Shown here piece after piece: positions 48,005 to 56,199 of a stretch of DNA of 64,000 nt; position 1 is the first letter of the stretch, and every line of letters starts with the position of its first letter. The notes beneath the pieces were generated by a model. That model saw only the letters and a program-made list of their open reading frames with translations. It did not search any database and was not told the DNA's origin. Source of the stretch: Methylovorus mays (GTDB lineage: Bacteria > Pseudomonadota > Gammaproteobacteria > Burkholderiales > Methylophilaceae); NCBI RefSeq assembly GCF_020531915.1, contig NZ_JAJAVG010000004.1, forward strand, positions 1-64,000. Direction: 5' to 3'. Position numbers and translations under genes: made by a program.

Positions 48005-48553
48005 TTGAAACCCATTCACGAGCAGCGCCTGGCGTGGGCCATTACGGGCTCCGGGCATTATCTGCGCGAGTGCATTGATATCCTGAATACGCTGGATCAG
48101 GTCGATTTGTTCCTGAGCAAGGCGGCAGCGGAGATATTGAAGCAATACGGTTACGAGCATCACGTCGGGCGCGTCTATCAGGACAAAACCGCGAGTTCTG
48201 TTCCCGTAGAGCTGTTTTATCATGGGGCTTACCACACTGTGGTGGTAGCACCTGCTACCTCCAATACCGTTGCCAAGATGGTATATGGCATCTCGGATAA
48301 TCTGGTGACCAATATTTTTGCTCAGGCCGGCAAATGCCGTGTCCCCAGCATTGTGTTTGCCTGCGATACGGAGCCGGAGCTTGAGTCCGAGGCGCCTCGC
48401 GAGCATATGGTCAAAGTCTATCCGCGTCGCATAGACCTTGAAAACATGGAAAAGCTGAAGACCTTTGACGACACCACAGTGGCTGGCGATATTGCCCAGT
48501 TACAAGCAGCAATCCAGACGCGGTTGGCATGGCTGAGAGACTTCTCTTCCTGA
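48005..48553 (+). CDS. dmrB: dihydromethanopterin reductase-like flavoprotein
   Basis: A 182-residue flavoprotein (Flavoprotein/DmrB family). It begins with ITGSGHYLRECIDIL, has VAPATSNTVAKMVYGISDNL for FMN binding, and a CDTEPELESEAPREH segment. DmrB of Burkholderia reduces dihydromethanopterin to tetrahydromethanopterin, the last step of cofactor synthesis. The frame is open to 47921, within purA; I choose the TTG at 48005 because it follows GGAGG and begins the family alignment. It opens a four-gene cluster for the H4MPT-linked C1 pathway. Confidence 0.85.
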   Translation: MKPIHEQRLAWAITGSGHYLRECIDILNTLDQVDLFLSKAAAEILKQYGYEHHVGRVYQDKTASSVPVELFYHGAYHTVVVAPATSNTVAKMVYGISDNLVTNIFAQAGKCRVPSIVFACDTEPELESEAPREHMVKVYPRRIDLENMEKLKTFDDTTVAGDIAQLQAAIQTRLAWLRDFSS

Positions 48554-49929
48554 CCGGCAAGCTGGCTGAAAAAAGCCTGCACAAGGTGCTGGAAGCCATG
48601 CAACCAACCGATTTCAAATACCGTATCGCCCAGATCGGCGTTTCTGTCGCGGCATTGATGACGCCTGAGCTGATCGTTCGTCGCCTGCCTGATACGGGTG
48701 ATGCTGACCGGATGTTGATCCCAGGCTTGTGTCGCGGTGATTTGCGCATTCTGGAAGAAAAGTACGGGATTCCTGTGGAACGTGGACCCGAAGACCTGAA
48801 AGATTTGCCCCAGTTTTTTGGCCACGGCGGAAAAGCGCCTGATCTCTCACAACATGCCGTGCGTATTTTCGCCGAGATTGTGGAAGCGCCTCAGCTGACG
48901 GTTGAGGGCATTGTGGCGCGTGCTGCTTATTTTCGTGATCAGGGCGCTGATGTCATTGATCTTGGCTGCTTGCCCAATACGCCTTTCCCGCATCTGGCGG
49001 ATGCTATACAGGCACTGAAGTCCCAGGGTTTTGCTGTCAGTGTTGACTCATTAAATCATGATGATTTGCTGTTGGCAGGCAAGGCCGGTGCCGATTATCT
49101 ATTAAGCCTGACCGAACACAGCTTGTGGATTGCCGATGAAGTGGGCTCTACCCCAGTGCTGATCCCCGCGAAGTCTGGCAGTTTGCCGTCGCTTTATCGG
49201 GCGGTAGAGGGCATGCTCAAAAAAGGCCGACCATTCATTGCCGATGCCATTCTCGATCCCATTCCGTTCGGCCTCACGGATTCCATCGTGCGCTATCAGC
49301 GCTTGCGCAAAAAATACCCCACCATCGACATCATGATGGGAGTGGGAAATCTGACGGAACTCACGGATGCGGATACCACAGGCATCAATGCCATCCTGTT
49401 TGGCATTATTACCGAGCTGAATATCAATGCCGTACTGGCCACCTCGGTCAGTCCCCACGCCACAAACGCCGTGGCTGAAGCCGATATCGCACGCCGTGTC
49501 ATGTACGCTGCTCGCGAGGACAGGCGCTTGCCCCGTGATTACAGCAATGGCTTGCTTGGCTTGCATGATCGCCGTCCGTTTGGTTACACGGCTGATGAAA
49601 TCGCCGAGTTGGCCGCGCAAATCAAGGATCCGAGCTTTCGCATTCAGGTGAGCGAAGCGGGCATGCACATATACAACCGCGATGGCTTGTTCACCGCCAC
49701 CGATCCTTTTGCGTTATATCCCGATCTCAAGGTCGATGACGACGCTTCCCATGCGTTTTATCTTGGCGTTGAGCTTGCCCGGGCGCAAATCGCCTGGCAG
49801 CTCAAAAAACGTTACAGTCAGGACGAAGAGCTGGAGTGGGGCGTCAATACGGTTCGAAAAGCCCCGGAAGCCAGAGTGGCGCACCGCGATGCCTCTCTGA
49901 AGGAAAAGCGTAGCAAGGACAAATCCTGA
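48529..49929 (+). CDS. dihydropteroate synthase-like protein of H4MPT biosynthesis (DUF6513)
   Basis: A 466-residue protein. An N-terminal DUF6513 domain (about 1-150) is joined to a pterin-binding TIM barrel like dihydropteroate synthase (about 150-400; RDQGADVIDLGCLPNTPFP, VSVDSLNH). This is the TIGR00284 type found in methanogens and in methylotrophs that use tetrahydromethanopterin. It should act in forming the pterin part of the cofactor; the precise reaction is not settled for bacteria. The gene overlaps dmrB by 25 bases. Confidence 0.85.
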   Translation: MAERLLFLTGKLAEKSLHKVLEAMQPTDFKYRIAQIGVSVAALMTPELIVRRLPDTGDADRMLIPGLCRGDLRILEEKYGIPVERGPEDLKDLPQFFGHGGKAPDLSQHAVRIFAEIVEAPQLTVEGIVARAAYFRDQGADVIDLGCLPNTPFPHLADAIQALKSQGFAVSVDSLNHDDLLLAGKAGADYLLSLTEHSLWIADEVGSTPVLIPAKSGSLPSLYRAVEGMLKKGRPFIADAILDPIPFGLTDSIVRYQRLRKKYPTIDIMMGVGNLTELTDADTTGINAILFGIITELNINAVLATSVSPHATNAVAEADIARRVMYAAREDRRLPRDYSNGLLGLHDRRPFGYTADEIAELAAQIKDPSFRIQVSEAGMHIYNRDGLFTATDPFALYPDLKVDDDASHAFYLGVELARAQIAWQLKKRYSQDEELEWGVNTVRKAPEARVAHRDASLKEKRSKDKS

Positions 49930-49934
49930 GCATC

Positions 49935-50549
49935 ATGAATATCCAAGACTATCAACAAGTGAAACCGGGAGAGATGATCTATGAAACCATCGTCATCAGT
50001 ACCGATGCGCAAGGCCGCCCGCATATTGCACCGTTTGGAGTAAGGGAGCGGGATGGCCTGATCCTGATCGCCCCATTTCGTCCATCTTCCAGTCTGGATA
50101 ATCTCCTGGCTCGCCGCTCAGCGGTATTGAACCTGACCGATGATGTGCGCATATTTGCCGGTGCCCTCAGTGGGCGTCGTGACTGGCCGTTGCAGAAGGC
50201 CAGTCACGTGGAAGGTTATGTGCTTGAGGCCGCATTGGCGCATAAGGAACTGGTGCTGGAAGAGGTGGTGGAGGATGCTGAGCGCCCATTGCTGTATTTT
50301 CGCGTCGTGCATGAAGAGGTGCATGGGGCGTTTCGAGGATTTAATCGAGCCCAGGCAGCGGTTGTTGAGCTTGCGGTGCTGGTAAGTCGCCTGCATATAT
50401 TGCCCGTTGAGAAAATCGAAACCGAAATGAAGTATTTGAAAATTGCTATCGAAAAAACAGCTGGACCGCGGGAGCATGAAGCCTGGCAGTGGTTGGTTGA
50501 ACGAGTTGCCCAACATCTGGCCATGGCTGAACAGAGAGGGCTGGAATGA
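49935..50549 (+). CDS. DUF447 protein of H4MPT/methanofuran biosynthesis
   Basis: A 204-residue protein of the DUF447 family (PF04289), predicted to have a flavin-reductase-like split barrel. Recognisable segments are MIYETIVISTDAQGRPHIAPFGV near the N-terminus (given here in part as MIYETIVIST), RRSAVLNLTDDVRIFAGAL, and AHKELVLEEVVEDAERP. It occurs in archaea and in methylotrophs next to H4MPT genes; its reaction is unknown to me. The start is the ATG at 49935, five bases after the preceding stop. The next gene begins within its stop. Confidence 0.82.
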   Translation: MNIQDYQQVKPGEMIYETIVISTDAQGRPHIAPFGVRERDGLILIAPFRPSSSLDNLLARRSAVLNLTDDVRIFAGALSGRRDWPLQKASHVEGYVLEAALAHKELVLEEVVEDAERPLLYFRVVHEEVHGAFRGFNRAQAAVVELAVLVSRLHILPVEKIETEMKYLKIAIEKTAGPREHEAWQWLVERVAQHLAMAEQRGLE

Positions 50550-51250
50550 GCGGGTTTTTGGCTAGTGTCAGCAGTTTGCAAGAGGCCACGTTGGTTTTGC
50601 CACACGCCGACATTATTGACCTCAAGAATCCTGCGATGGGGGCCTTGGGGGCGTTGCCCATTGAAGTGATTGAACAAATTGTCCGCTATGTGGATGGTTG
50701 CAAGCCCATCAGTGCCACAATTGGCGATCTGGCTATGGAACCAAAACAGGTGGTTGCTGCCATACAGGCGGTCGCCGCTACTGGCGTGGATATTGTCAAG
50801 GTTGGCATGTTCGAAGGTGAGCAGTTGGCGTGTGTTGAAGCAATCAAGCCAATTGCCAGATCGGGAACCAAAGTGGTAGCCGTGTTAATTGCGGATAGCC
50901 TGCAAAAATCCCTGCCACTGAAGGTATTCGCTCAGGCAGGGTTTTATGGTGTGATGCAGGATACTGCCATCAAGAACGGTTCCAGCCTTCTGGATCATCA
51001 AGACTTGCTTCAATTGCGAGCGTTTGTGCAAGAGGCCAGAGAGCATGATCTCATTTGCGGGTTGGCAGGTTCTTTAAAGGAGATTCATATTGAGTCTTTG
51101 GCAGCATTGGAACCTGATTACCTTGGATTCAGAAGTGCGTTATGTCAGAACGGCAACCGCAAGACGACAATATCTGCGACGAGCGTTGCTGCCGTTCGAG
51201 AGATGTTGTTTAAATGCAACACGGCCTTGAAAGGCGCGCTGGCTGTGTAG
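50546..51250 (+). CDS. mfnB: (5-formylfuran-3-yl)methyl phosphate synthase
   Basis: A 234-residue TIM-barrel enzyme (DUF556) that condenses two glyceraldehyde-3-phosphate molecules into the furan precursor of methanofuran/methylofuran. The catalytic Schiff-base Lys lies in IIDLKNPAMGALGALP, and a second active Lys in MQDTAIKNGSSLLDHQ. It is the last gene of the four-gene H4MPT cluster and overlaps the DUF447 gene by four bases. Methylofuran is the formyl carrier of the same formaldehyde oxidation pathway. Confidence 0.9.
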   Translation: MSGFLASVSSLQEATLVLPHADIIDLKNPAMGALGALPIEVIEQIVRYVDGCKPISATIGDLAMEPKQVVAAIQAVAATGVDIVKVGMFEGEQLACVEAIKPIARSGTKVVAVLIADSLQKSLPLKVFAQAGFYGVMQDTAIKNGSSLLDHQDLLQLRAFVQEAREHDLICGLAGSLKEIHIESLAALEPDYLGFRSALCQNGNRKTTISATSVAAVREMLFKCNTALKGALAV

Positions 51251-51267
51251 TTTATGCAGTTAAGCAT

Positions 51268-51297
51268 TTGCAAGCACAGTTGGCTTTAAAGTATAGT
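51268..51297 (+). promoter_or_regulatory. probable sigma-70 promoter of ompA
   Basis: TTGCAA (51268-51273) and TATAGT (51292-51297) are 18 bases apart, 37 bases before the ompA start, within the gap after mfnB. Position and fit are good; no experimental support can be seen. Confidence 0.55.
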
Positions 51298-51333
51298 AAG
51301 TATTAAATCTACAGTCACCGGGAGTTAAACCAT

Positions 51334-52404
51334 ATGAAGAAAAATCTGATCAGCATTGCAGTTGCTGGCGTTTTGGGTCTTGCTGCATTGCATGCGAGCG
51401 CAGAAGAAGCTTATCAAGGTTCTTGGTACGCTCTGCCAGGTATCAACGTGATGAACGCTGACAACGACCTCAAGGCTGAAGACACCAGCGTGGGTGGTTT
51501 CCTGAAGTTCGGTAAAGAGCTGAGCGAGCACTGGGATGTGCAAGTTGGCCTGAGCCATAACCGTGCTGATGAAGACTCCAGCCAATTCAGTGGTGGCAAG
51601 TACAAGCAAACCCTGCTGGGTGTTGATGCACTGTACCTGTTCAGCCGCGAAAAATTCCGTCCATTCCTGCTTGCTGGTCTGGGCGCTGCGCGTAACAACG
51701 TTGATTACAAGCCAAGTGCTGCTGGTTACGATGACAGCAACACCTCCTGGATGGCAAATGCTGGTCTGGGTTTCCAATACCTGTTTACGGAACGTCTGGG
51801 CTTCCAGGCTGACCTGCGTCATGTATGGAGTCGTGCTGAAGTTCAAGGCGACAAGGAAACTATTGGCAACAACTACCTGAACCTGGGTCTGATCTGGAAA
51901 TTCGGTGCACCTGAGAAGGTAGCTGCCGTTGAGCCAACACCAGTAGCTGCTCCTGAGCCAGCTCCAGCTCCGGCACCTGTTGCTGCTGAGCCAGAGCCAG
52001 TCGGTCCAGCTCCAGCTGCTTTCGAAAAGGTTACCCTGCAATCTGAAGTGCTGTTTGGCTTCGACAAGGACAACCTGAAAGAAGAAGGCAAGAAGGTTCT
52101 GACTGCTGACGTGGTTGAAAAGATGAAGGCTCATCCTGAAGTTGAGCTGGTCCTGATTACTGGTCACACCGACCGTATCGGCGATGAAGCATACAACCAG
52201 AAGCTGTCTGAGCGTCGTGCCAATGCAGTTAAGAAATACCTGGTAAGCCAAGGCATTGAAGCTAGCCGTCTGCATGCAGTAGGCAAGGGCGAAGCTGAGC
52301 CAGTGGTTGATTGCCAAGGCGTACGTGGTAAGAAGGCAATTGCTTGCTTGCAACCTAACCGCCGTGTTGTGGTAGAAATCGAAGTACAACGCGCAGGTAA
52401 CTAA
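51334..52404 (+). CDS. ompA: OmpA-family outer-membrane porin
   Basis: A 356-residue protein. A signal peptide (about 1-22, HASA-EEAYQGSWY) precedes an eight-strand barrel (about 25-190). A Pro/Ala linker of repeated AP units follows, then the OmpA C-terminal peptidoglycan-binding domain (about 230-350) with SEVLFGFDKDNLKEEGKK and GHTDRIGDEAYNQKLSERRA. Two cysteines in the C-terminal domain (DCQGVRGKKAIAC) probably form a disulfide. Its own promoter and terminator surround it, as for an abundant protein. Confidence 0.95.
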   Translation: MKKNLISIAVAGVLGLAALHASAEEAYQGSWYALPGINVMNADNDLKAEDTSVGGFLKFGKELSEHWDVQVGLSHNRADEDSSQFSGGKYKQTLLGVDALYLFSREKFRPFLLAGLGAARNNVDYKPSAAGYDDSNTSWMANAGLGFQYLFTERLGFQADLRHVWSRAEVQGDKETIGNNYLNLGLIWKFGAPEKVAAVEPTPVAAPEPAPAPAPVAAEPEPVGPAPAAFEKVTLQSEVLFGFDKDNLKEEGKKVLTADVVEKMKAHPEVELVLITGHTDRIGDEAYNQKLSERRANAVKKYLVSQGIEASRLHAVGKGEAEPVVDCQGVRGKKAIACLQPNRRVVVEIEVQRAGN

Positions 52405-52420
52405 GGTTATCTTCGTAGTG

Positions 52421-52447
52421 AAAAGCCCCGCTTTGCGGGGCTTTTTT
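52421..52447 (+). terminator. intrinsic terminator of ompA
   Basis: A strong hairpin pairs AAAAGCCCCGC with GCGGGGCTTTT around a TTT loop and continues into T residues. It lies 17 bases after ompA and before mtaD. This is the clearest terminator in the window. Confidence 0.93.
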
Positions 52448-52459
52448 ATGGGCTGAACA

Positions 52460-53791
52460 ATGAATACAACTGAAATAGCGCTGGCAATAGAGGCAAGGTG
52501 GGTTATTCCAGTCATTCCACAAGGCGTGGTGCTCGAGCACACCACGGTCCTGATTAATGATGACGGTAGTATCCATGCCATCTTGCCAATTGCAGAAGCC
52601 AGGGCGACCTTGAAAGCGACACGTGTGGTCCGGCTGGACCACCATGCGCTGATGCCTGGTTTGATCAATCTGCATACACACGCCGCCATGGCCCTGATGC
52701 GTGGCATGGCGGATGATTTGCCCCTGATGGATTGGTTGCAACATCACATTTGGCCTGCAGAGCGCGCGGCTGTTACCCCTCGCTTTGTCAGAGACGGGAC
52801 CTTGCTGGCGAGTGCAGAAATGCTGGCAGGTGGCGTTACCTGTTTCAATGATATGTATTTTTATCCGGATGCTGCGGCAGAGGCGGTTATTCAGGCTGGC
52901 ATACGTGCACATCTCGGACTGGTGGTGATGGATTTTCCATCTGCTTACGCTACGGATGCAGATGATTATCTGCTGAAAGGCCTGGAAGCGCGGGATGGCT
53001 GGCGTGGTACTTCACGCATTACCAGCAGCCTTGCTCCCCATGCGCCTTACACCATGAGTGACCGCAGCTTTGAGAAAGTGATGACCTATGCCGAGCAATT
53101 GGGGCTGGGAATTCATACCCATCTGCATGAAACGCGTACCGAGATTGAGCAGAGCCTTGCGCAATACGGCATCAGGCCCATACAGCGCATGGCAGATCTG
53201 GGTATACTGGGCCCCGGCCTGGTGGCTGCGCATGCCGTACATCTGGATGAGGCGGAGCGCACCCTGCTGAAGGAGTTCGGTTGCCATATTGCACATTGCC
53301 CTGCATCCAATCTGAAACTGGGTAGTGGGGTCGCCAATGTTCCTGCCATGCTTGAGACTGGCATAAATGTTGGCCTGGGGACGGACGGTGCCGCCAGCAA
53401 TAACCGCTTGGACATGTTTGCAGAAATGCGTCTGGCTGCATTACTGGCGAAAGGGGCGAGTGAGGATGCGGCTGTTGTTCCTGCCACCACCGCTCTGGAA
53501 ATGGCCACGATAAATGGCGCGCGCGCATTGGGGCTTGACGATAAAATCGGCTCTATCGAGCCGGGTAAACTGGCAGATCTGGTGGCGATTGATATGGATC
53601 ATGCCATTTGCAATCCATGTTTTGATCCCGTTTCCCATCTGGTTTACGTAGCCGGGCGCGAGCACGTGACGCATACCTGGGTGGCTGGCGAACTCTGCTA
53701 TCAGGAAGGTATCTATGCTCATGTTGAACCTGCCGAATTAAAGGAAATTACGACACAATGGTATCCAAAACTCAGTCCATTCCGGGCGTGA
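52460..53791 (+). CDS. mtaD: methylthioadenosine/S-adenosylhomocysteine deaminase family (TRZ/ATZ hydrolase)
   Basis: A 443-residue zinc amidohydrolase. Metal ligands are in [18 protein letters not shown] (HxH), THLHETRTE and [15 protein letters not shown]. Such enzymes deaminate MTA, SAH or adenosine; the TRZ/ATZ subgroup cannot be fixed further by eye. It leads mtaD-ubiG-gph, an order common in Betaproteobacteria, where it may recycle SAH produced by methyltransferases such as UbiG. Its last codons overlap the start of ubiG. Confidence 0.85.
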   Translation: MNTTEIALAIEARWVIPVIPQGVVLEHTTVLINDDGSIHAILPIAEARATLKATRVVRLDHHALMPGLINLHTHAAMALMRGMADDLPLMDWLQHHIWPAERAAVTPRFVRDGTLLASAEMLAGGVTCFNDMYFYPDAAAEAVIQAGIRAHLGLVVMDFPSAYATDADDYLLKGLEARDGWRGTSRITSSLAPHAPYTMSDRSFEKVMTYAEQLGLGIHTHLHETRTEIEQSLAQYGIRPIQRMADLGILGPGLVAAHAVHLDEAERTLLKEFGCHIAHCPASNLKLGSGVANVPAMLETGINVGLGTDGAASNNRLDMFAEMRLAALLAKGASEDAAVVPATTALEMATINGARALGLDDKIGSIEPGKLADLVAIDMDHAICNPCFDPVSHLVYVAGREHVTHTWVAGELCYQEGIYAHVEPAELKEITTQWYPKLSPFRA

Positions 53792-54477
53792 ATGTAGACC
53801 CTGCAGAACTGCAGAAATTTGCCACGCTGGCTCATCGATGGTGGGATCCCAATAGCGAATTCAAGCCCTTGCATGATATCAACCCCTTGCGCTTGCAATT
53901 GATAGACGAGCTTGCCGGTTTGCAGGGTAAACGCGTGGTGGATGTTGGTTGCGGAGGTGGCATCCTCTCCGAGTCCATGAGCGCTCGTGGTGCAGATGTC
54001 ACCGGTATTGATCTTGGCGAAAAGGCGTTAAAAGTCGCTGAATTACATCGTCTTGAAAGCGGTGCAAGCGTCAATTATCGCTTGATCGAAGTCGAAGCGC
54101 TTGCCCAGGAGCAGCCTGGGTCATTCGACGTTGTCACCTGCATGGAAATGCTGGAGCATGTGCCTGACCCCGCTGCTGTGGTTCGTGCATGCGCTACCCT
54201 GGTAAAGCCAGGCGGACATGTCTTTTTTTCCACGCTGAATCGCAATCCTAAATCGTATCTGTTCGCCGTCATCGGTGCCGAATACGTGCTGAACATGTTA
54301 CCCAAGGGCACTCATGAGTACGCCAAGTTCATCAAGCCATCCGAACTGGCAGAGTGGGCGAGGGAGGCTGGCTTAACGGTTAGCGGCATGCGCGGTATGA
54401 GCTATAACCCGCTGCGCAAGCATTACTCGCTGGGAACGGATGTCTCAGTCAATTACATCATGCATACGGTGAAGTAA
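53758..54477 (+). CDS. ubiG: ubiquinone biosynthesis O-methyltransferase UbiG
   Basis: A 239-residue SAM methyltransferase performing both O-methylations in ubiquinone synthesis. The SAM motif is [16 protein letters not shown], followed by [17 protein letters not shown] and [14 protein letters not shown]. It begins with [19 protein letters not shown], typical of UbiG. Its start overlaps mtaD by 34 bases; the ATG at 53758 is the first one giving a full-length protein. Confidence 0.95.
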   Translation: MVSKTQSIPGVNVDPAELQKFATLAHRWWDPNSEFKPLHDINPLRLQLIDELAGLQGKRVVDVGCGGGILSESMSARGADVTGIDLGEKALKVAELHRLESGASVNYRLIEVEALAQEQPGSFDVVTCMEMLEHVPDPAAVVRACATLVKPGGHVFFSTLNRNPKSYLFAVIGAEYVLNMLPKGTHEYAKFIKPSELAEWAREAGLTVSGMRGMSYNPLRKHYSLGTDVSVNYIMHTVK

Positions 54478-54479
54478 GC

Positions 54480-55130
54480 GTGGCTGACGTTATTCTGTTT
54501 GATCTCGACGGTACCCTGGTTGATACCGCACCAGACCTTGCTTATGCGCTTAACCTGCAACGCGAGCGGCACGGCCTGCCAGCTTTGCCGCTGGATGACA
54601 TCCGTCCGTTTGCCTCGCACGGCAGTCGGGGCCTCTTGCACAAAGGATTTGGCATCACCATGGAAGATCCTGAATTCGACGCCATGCGTGCTGAATATCT
54701 GGCGCTTTATGATGAAGTTTTTGCCCGGTCCCCTGTACTTTTTTCTGGCATGGCGGAAGTGCTGGCCCATATAGAAAATCAGGGCTTGCAATGGGGTGTG
54801 GTCACCAACAAGCCCAGACGGTTTACCGAGCCCATGATGCAGGTCATGGGCTTGAGCAGCCGGGCCGCCTGTGTCGTTAGCGGAGATGATGCCGCCCGAG
54901 CCAAGCCATATCCCGATACCTTGTTGCTGGCTTGTGAGCAGATGACAGTCAAGCCGCAGCAGTGTCTTTATATCGGTGACGCCGAGCGGGATATTGCAGC
55001 CGGACGCACAGCGGGCATGAAAACCGTACTGGCAATGTATGGCTATCTCGACGAACAGGATCAACCCGAGCAGTGGGGCGCAGATGCGACCATTGATAAA
55101 CCGCTGGATTTGATTGCATTAATCCACTGA
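54480..55130 (+). CDS. gph: phosphoglycolate phosphatase
   Basis: A 216-residue HAD-family phosphatase. The nucleophile motif is LFDLDGTLVDTAPDL, motif II is in VVTNKPRRFTEP, and the C-terminal YIGDAERDIAAGR has the metal-binding Asp. Gph removes 2-phosphoglycolate from DNA repair or oxygenase activity. The GTG at 54480 follows ubiG by two bases. Such HAD enzymes may have other substrates, such as UbiG-linked or pyrophosphate compounds, but this neighbourhood is standard for gph. Confidence 0.88.
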   Translation: MADVILFDLDGTLVDTAPDLAYALNLQRERHGLPALPLDDIRPFASHGSRGLLHKGFGITMEDPEFDAMRAEYLALYDEVFARSPVLFSGMAEVLAHIENQGLQWGVVTNKPRRFTEPMMQVMGLSSRAACVVSGDDAARAKPYPDTLLLACEQMTVKPQQCLYIGDAERDIAAGRTAGMKTVLAMYGYLDEQDQPEQWGADATIDKPLDLIALIH

Positions 55131-55200
55131 GGTATTGATGATGCCGCCATGCGTGGTGGCAGGTATGGATAGACTGTTGGCGTCGGTTGCCGGCATTGAG

Positions 55201-55224
55201 AGGCGGCGGCTAGCTTGCCGCCTT
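55201..55224. terminator. possible bidirectional terminator between gph and recR
   Basis: AGGCGGC pairs with GCCGCCT around a nine-base loop in the 109-base gap between two convergent genes. No long T-run follows, so a terminator role is only suggested by position. Confidence 0.4.
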
Positions 55225-55239
55225 GATGGGCAGATTCGA

Positions 55240-55839
55240 TTAGCGAACGCTGCGGCGCTCCATCAGGGCCTGTGCCAATGTGCCGCTATCCACATGCTCA
55301 ATTTCGCCGCCCATGGGCAAGCCTCGGGCGATGCGGCTCACCTTGAGGCCGCGTGAGCGTAGCAGTTCGCTGATGTAGTGCGCTGTCGCTTCGCCTTCGA
55401 CGGTGTAATTGGTGGCGAGCACCACTTCTTCTACCACGCCATCCTGCGCACGTTTCAGCAGTTTTTCCAGATGAATTTCTTTGGGGCCTATGCCATCCAG
55501 TGGGGACAGCTTGCCCATTAGCACAAAGTAGCGGCCCTGAAACACGCGCGTCTGCTCCAGCATCATCAGATCCGTGGGCATTTCAACCACGCAGAGCAAA
55601 GTGGGGTCGCGGTTGTCCGCGGCACATAGAGGGCAGACGATATCTTCGCTGAACGTGTTGCACAAGCTGCAATGGGTGACGACTTGCAATGCATTGTGCA
55701 GTGCCTGGGCGAGGCCGTTGGCGCCGCTACGGTCACGCTGCAAAAGATGATAGGCCATGCGCAATGCGGACTTGGGGCCTACACCTGGAAGGCAGCGCAG
55801 GGACTCAACAAGCTGCTCCAGGGCGGGTGGATTGCGCAT
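55240..55839 (-). CDS. recR: recombination mediator protein RecR
   Basis: A 199-residue protein of the RecFOR repair pathway. It has a helix-hairpin-helix ([19 protein letters not shown]), a C4 zinc motif ([16 protein letters not shown]) and a Toprim domain ([16 protein letters not shown]). Length is right. It lies downstream of ybaB and dnaX on the same strand, the conserved order. Confidence 0.96.
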   Translation of the reverse strand: MRNPPALEQLVESLRCLPGVGPKSALRMAYHLLQRDRSGANGLAQALHNALQVVTHCSLCNTFSEDIVCPLCAADNRDPTLLCVVEMPTDLMMLEQTRVFQGRYFVLMGKLSPLDGIGPKEIHLEKLLKRAQDGVVEEVVLATNYTVEGEATAHYISELLRSRGLKVSRIARGLPMGGEIEHVDSGTLAQALMERRSVR

Positions 55840-55866
55840 GGCGTTGGGGGACTTTTTTCGGTAAGA

Positions 55867-56178
55867 CTAAAAAGGCAGTTTCATGCCGGCAGGCATCAAA
55901 CCGCTCATACGCTGCTGCGAGGTGGCTTCAGCCTTGCGCACGGCATCGTTGAGCGCCGTCACGATCAAGTCTTCCAGCATCTCCTTGTCATCGCTCATCA
56001 AGCTAGGGTCGATGTGCAATCGTTTCACCTCATTACGACAGGTGATGGTGACCTTGACCATGCCGGAACCAGCTTGGCCTTCCACTTCCACCTGCGCCAG
56101 CTCTTCCTGCGCGCGCTTCATGTTTTCCTGCATTTGCTGGGCCTGTTTCATCAGGTTGCCCAAGCCGCCTTTCATCAT
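55867..56178 (-). CDS. ybaB: YbaB/EbfC nucleoid-associated protein
   Basis: A 103-residue DNA-binding protein of the YbaB/EbfC family. It begins [20 protein letters not shown] and continues with the helical segment typical for the family, then [19 protein letters not shown]. The gene lies between dnaX and recR, 21 and 27 bases from its neighbours. It may act in nucleoid structure and repair. Confidence 0.95.
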   Translation of the reverse strand: MMKGGLGNLMKQAQQMQENMKRAQEELAQVEVEGQAGSGMVKVTITCRNEVKRLHIDPSLMSDDKEMLEDLIVTALNDAVRKAEATSQQRMSGLMPAGMKLPF

Positions 56179-56199
56179 GGGATGCTCCTTCGTCTGCGG

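Noticed and set aside
53758-54477. UbiG as a general SAM methyltransferase
   Set aside because: The N-terminal [11 protein letters not shown] segment and the mtaD-ubiG-gph neighbourhood are specific enough for UbiG.
55135-55356. 73-codon frame between gph and recR
   Set aside because: Its second half is antisense to the recR end and it has no motif; the region is better explained as a terminator gap.
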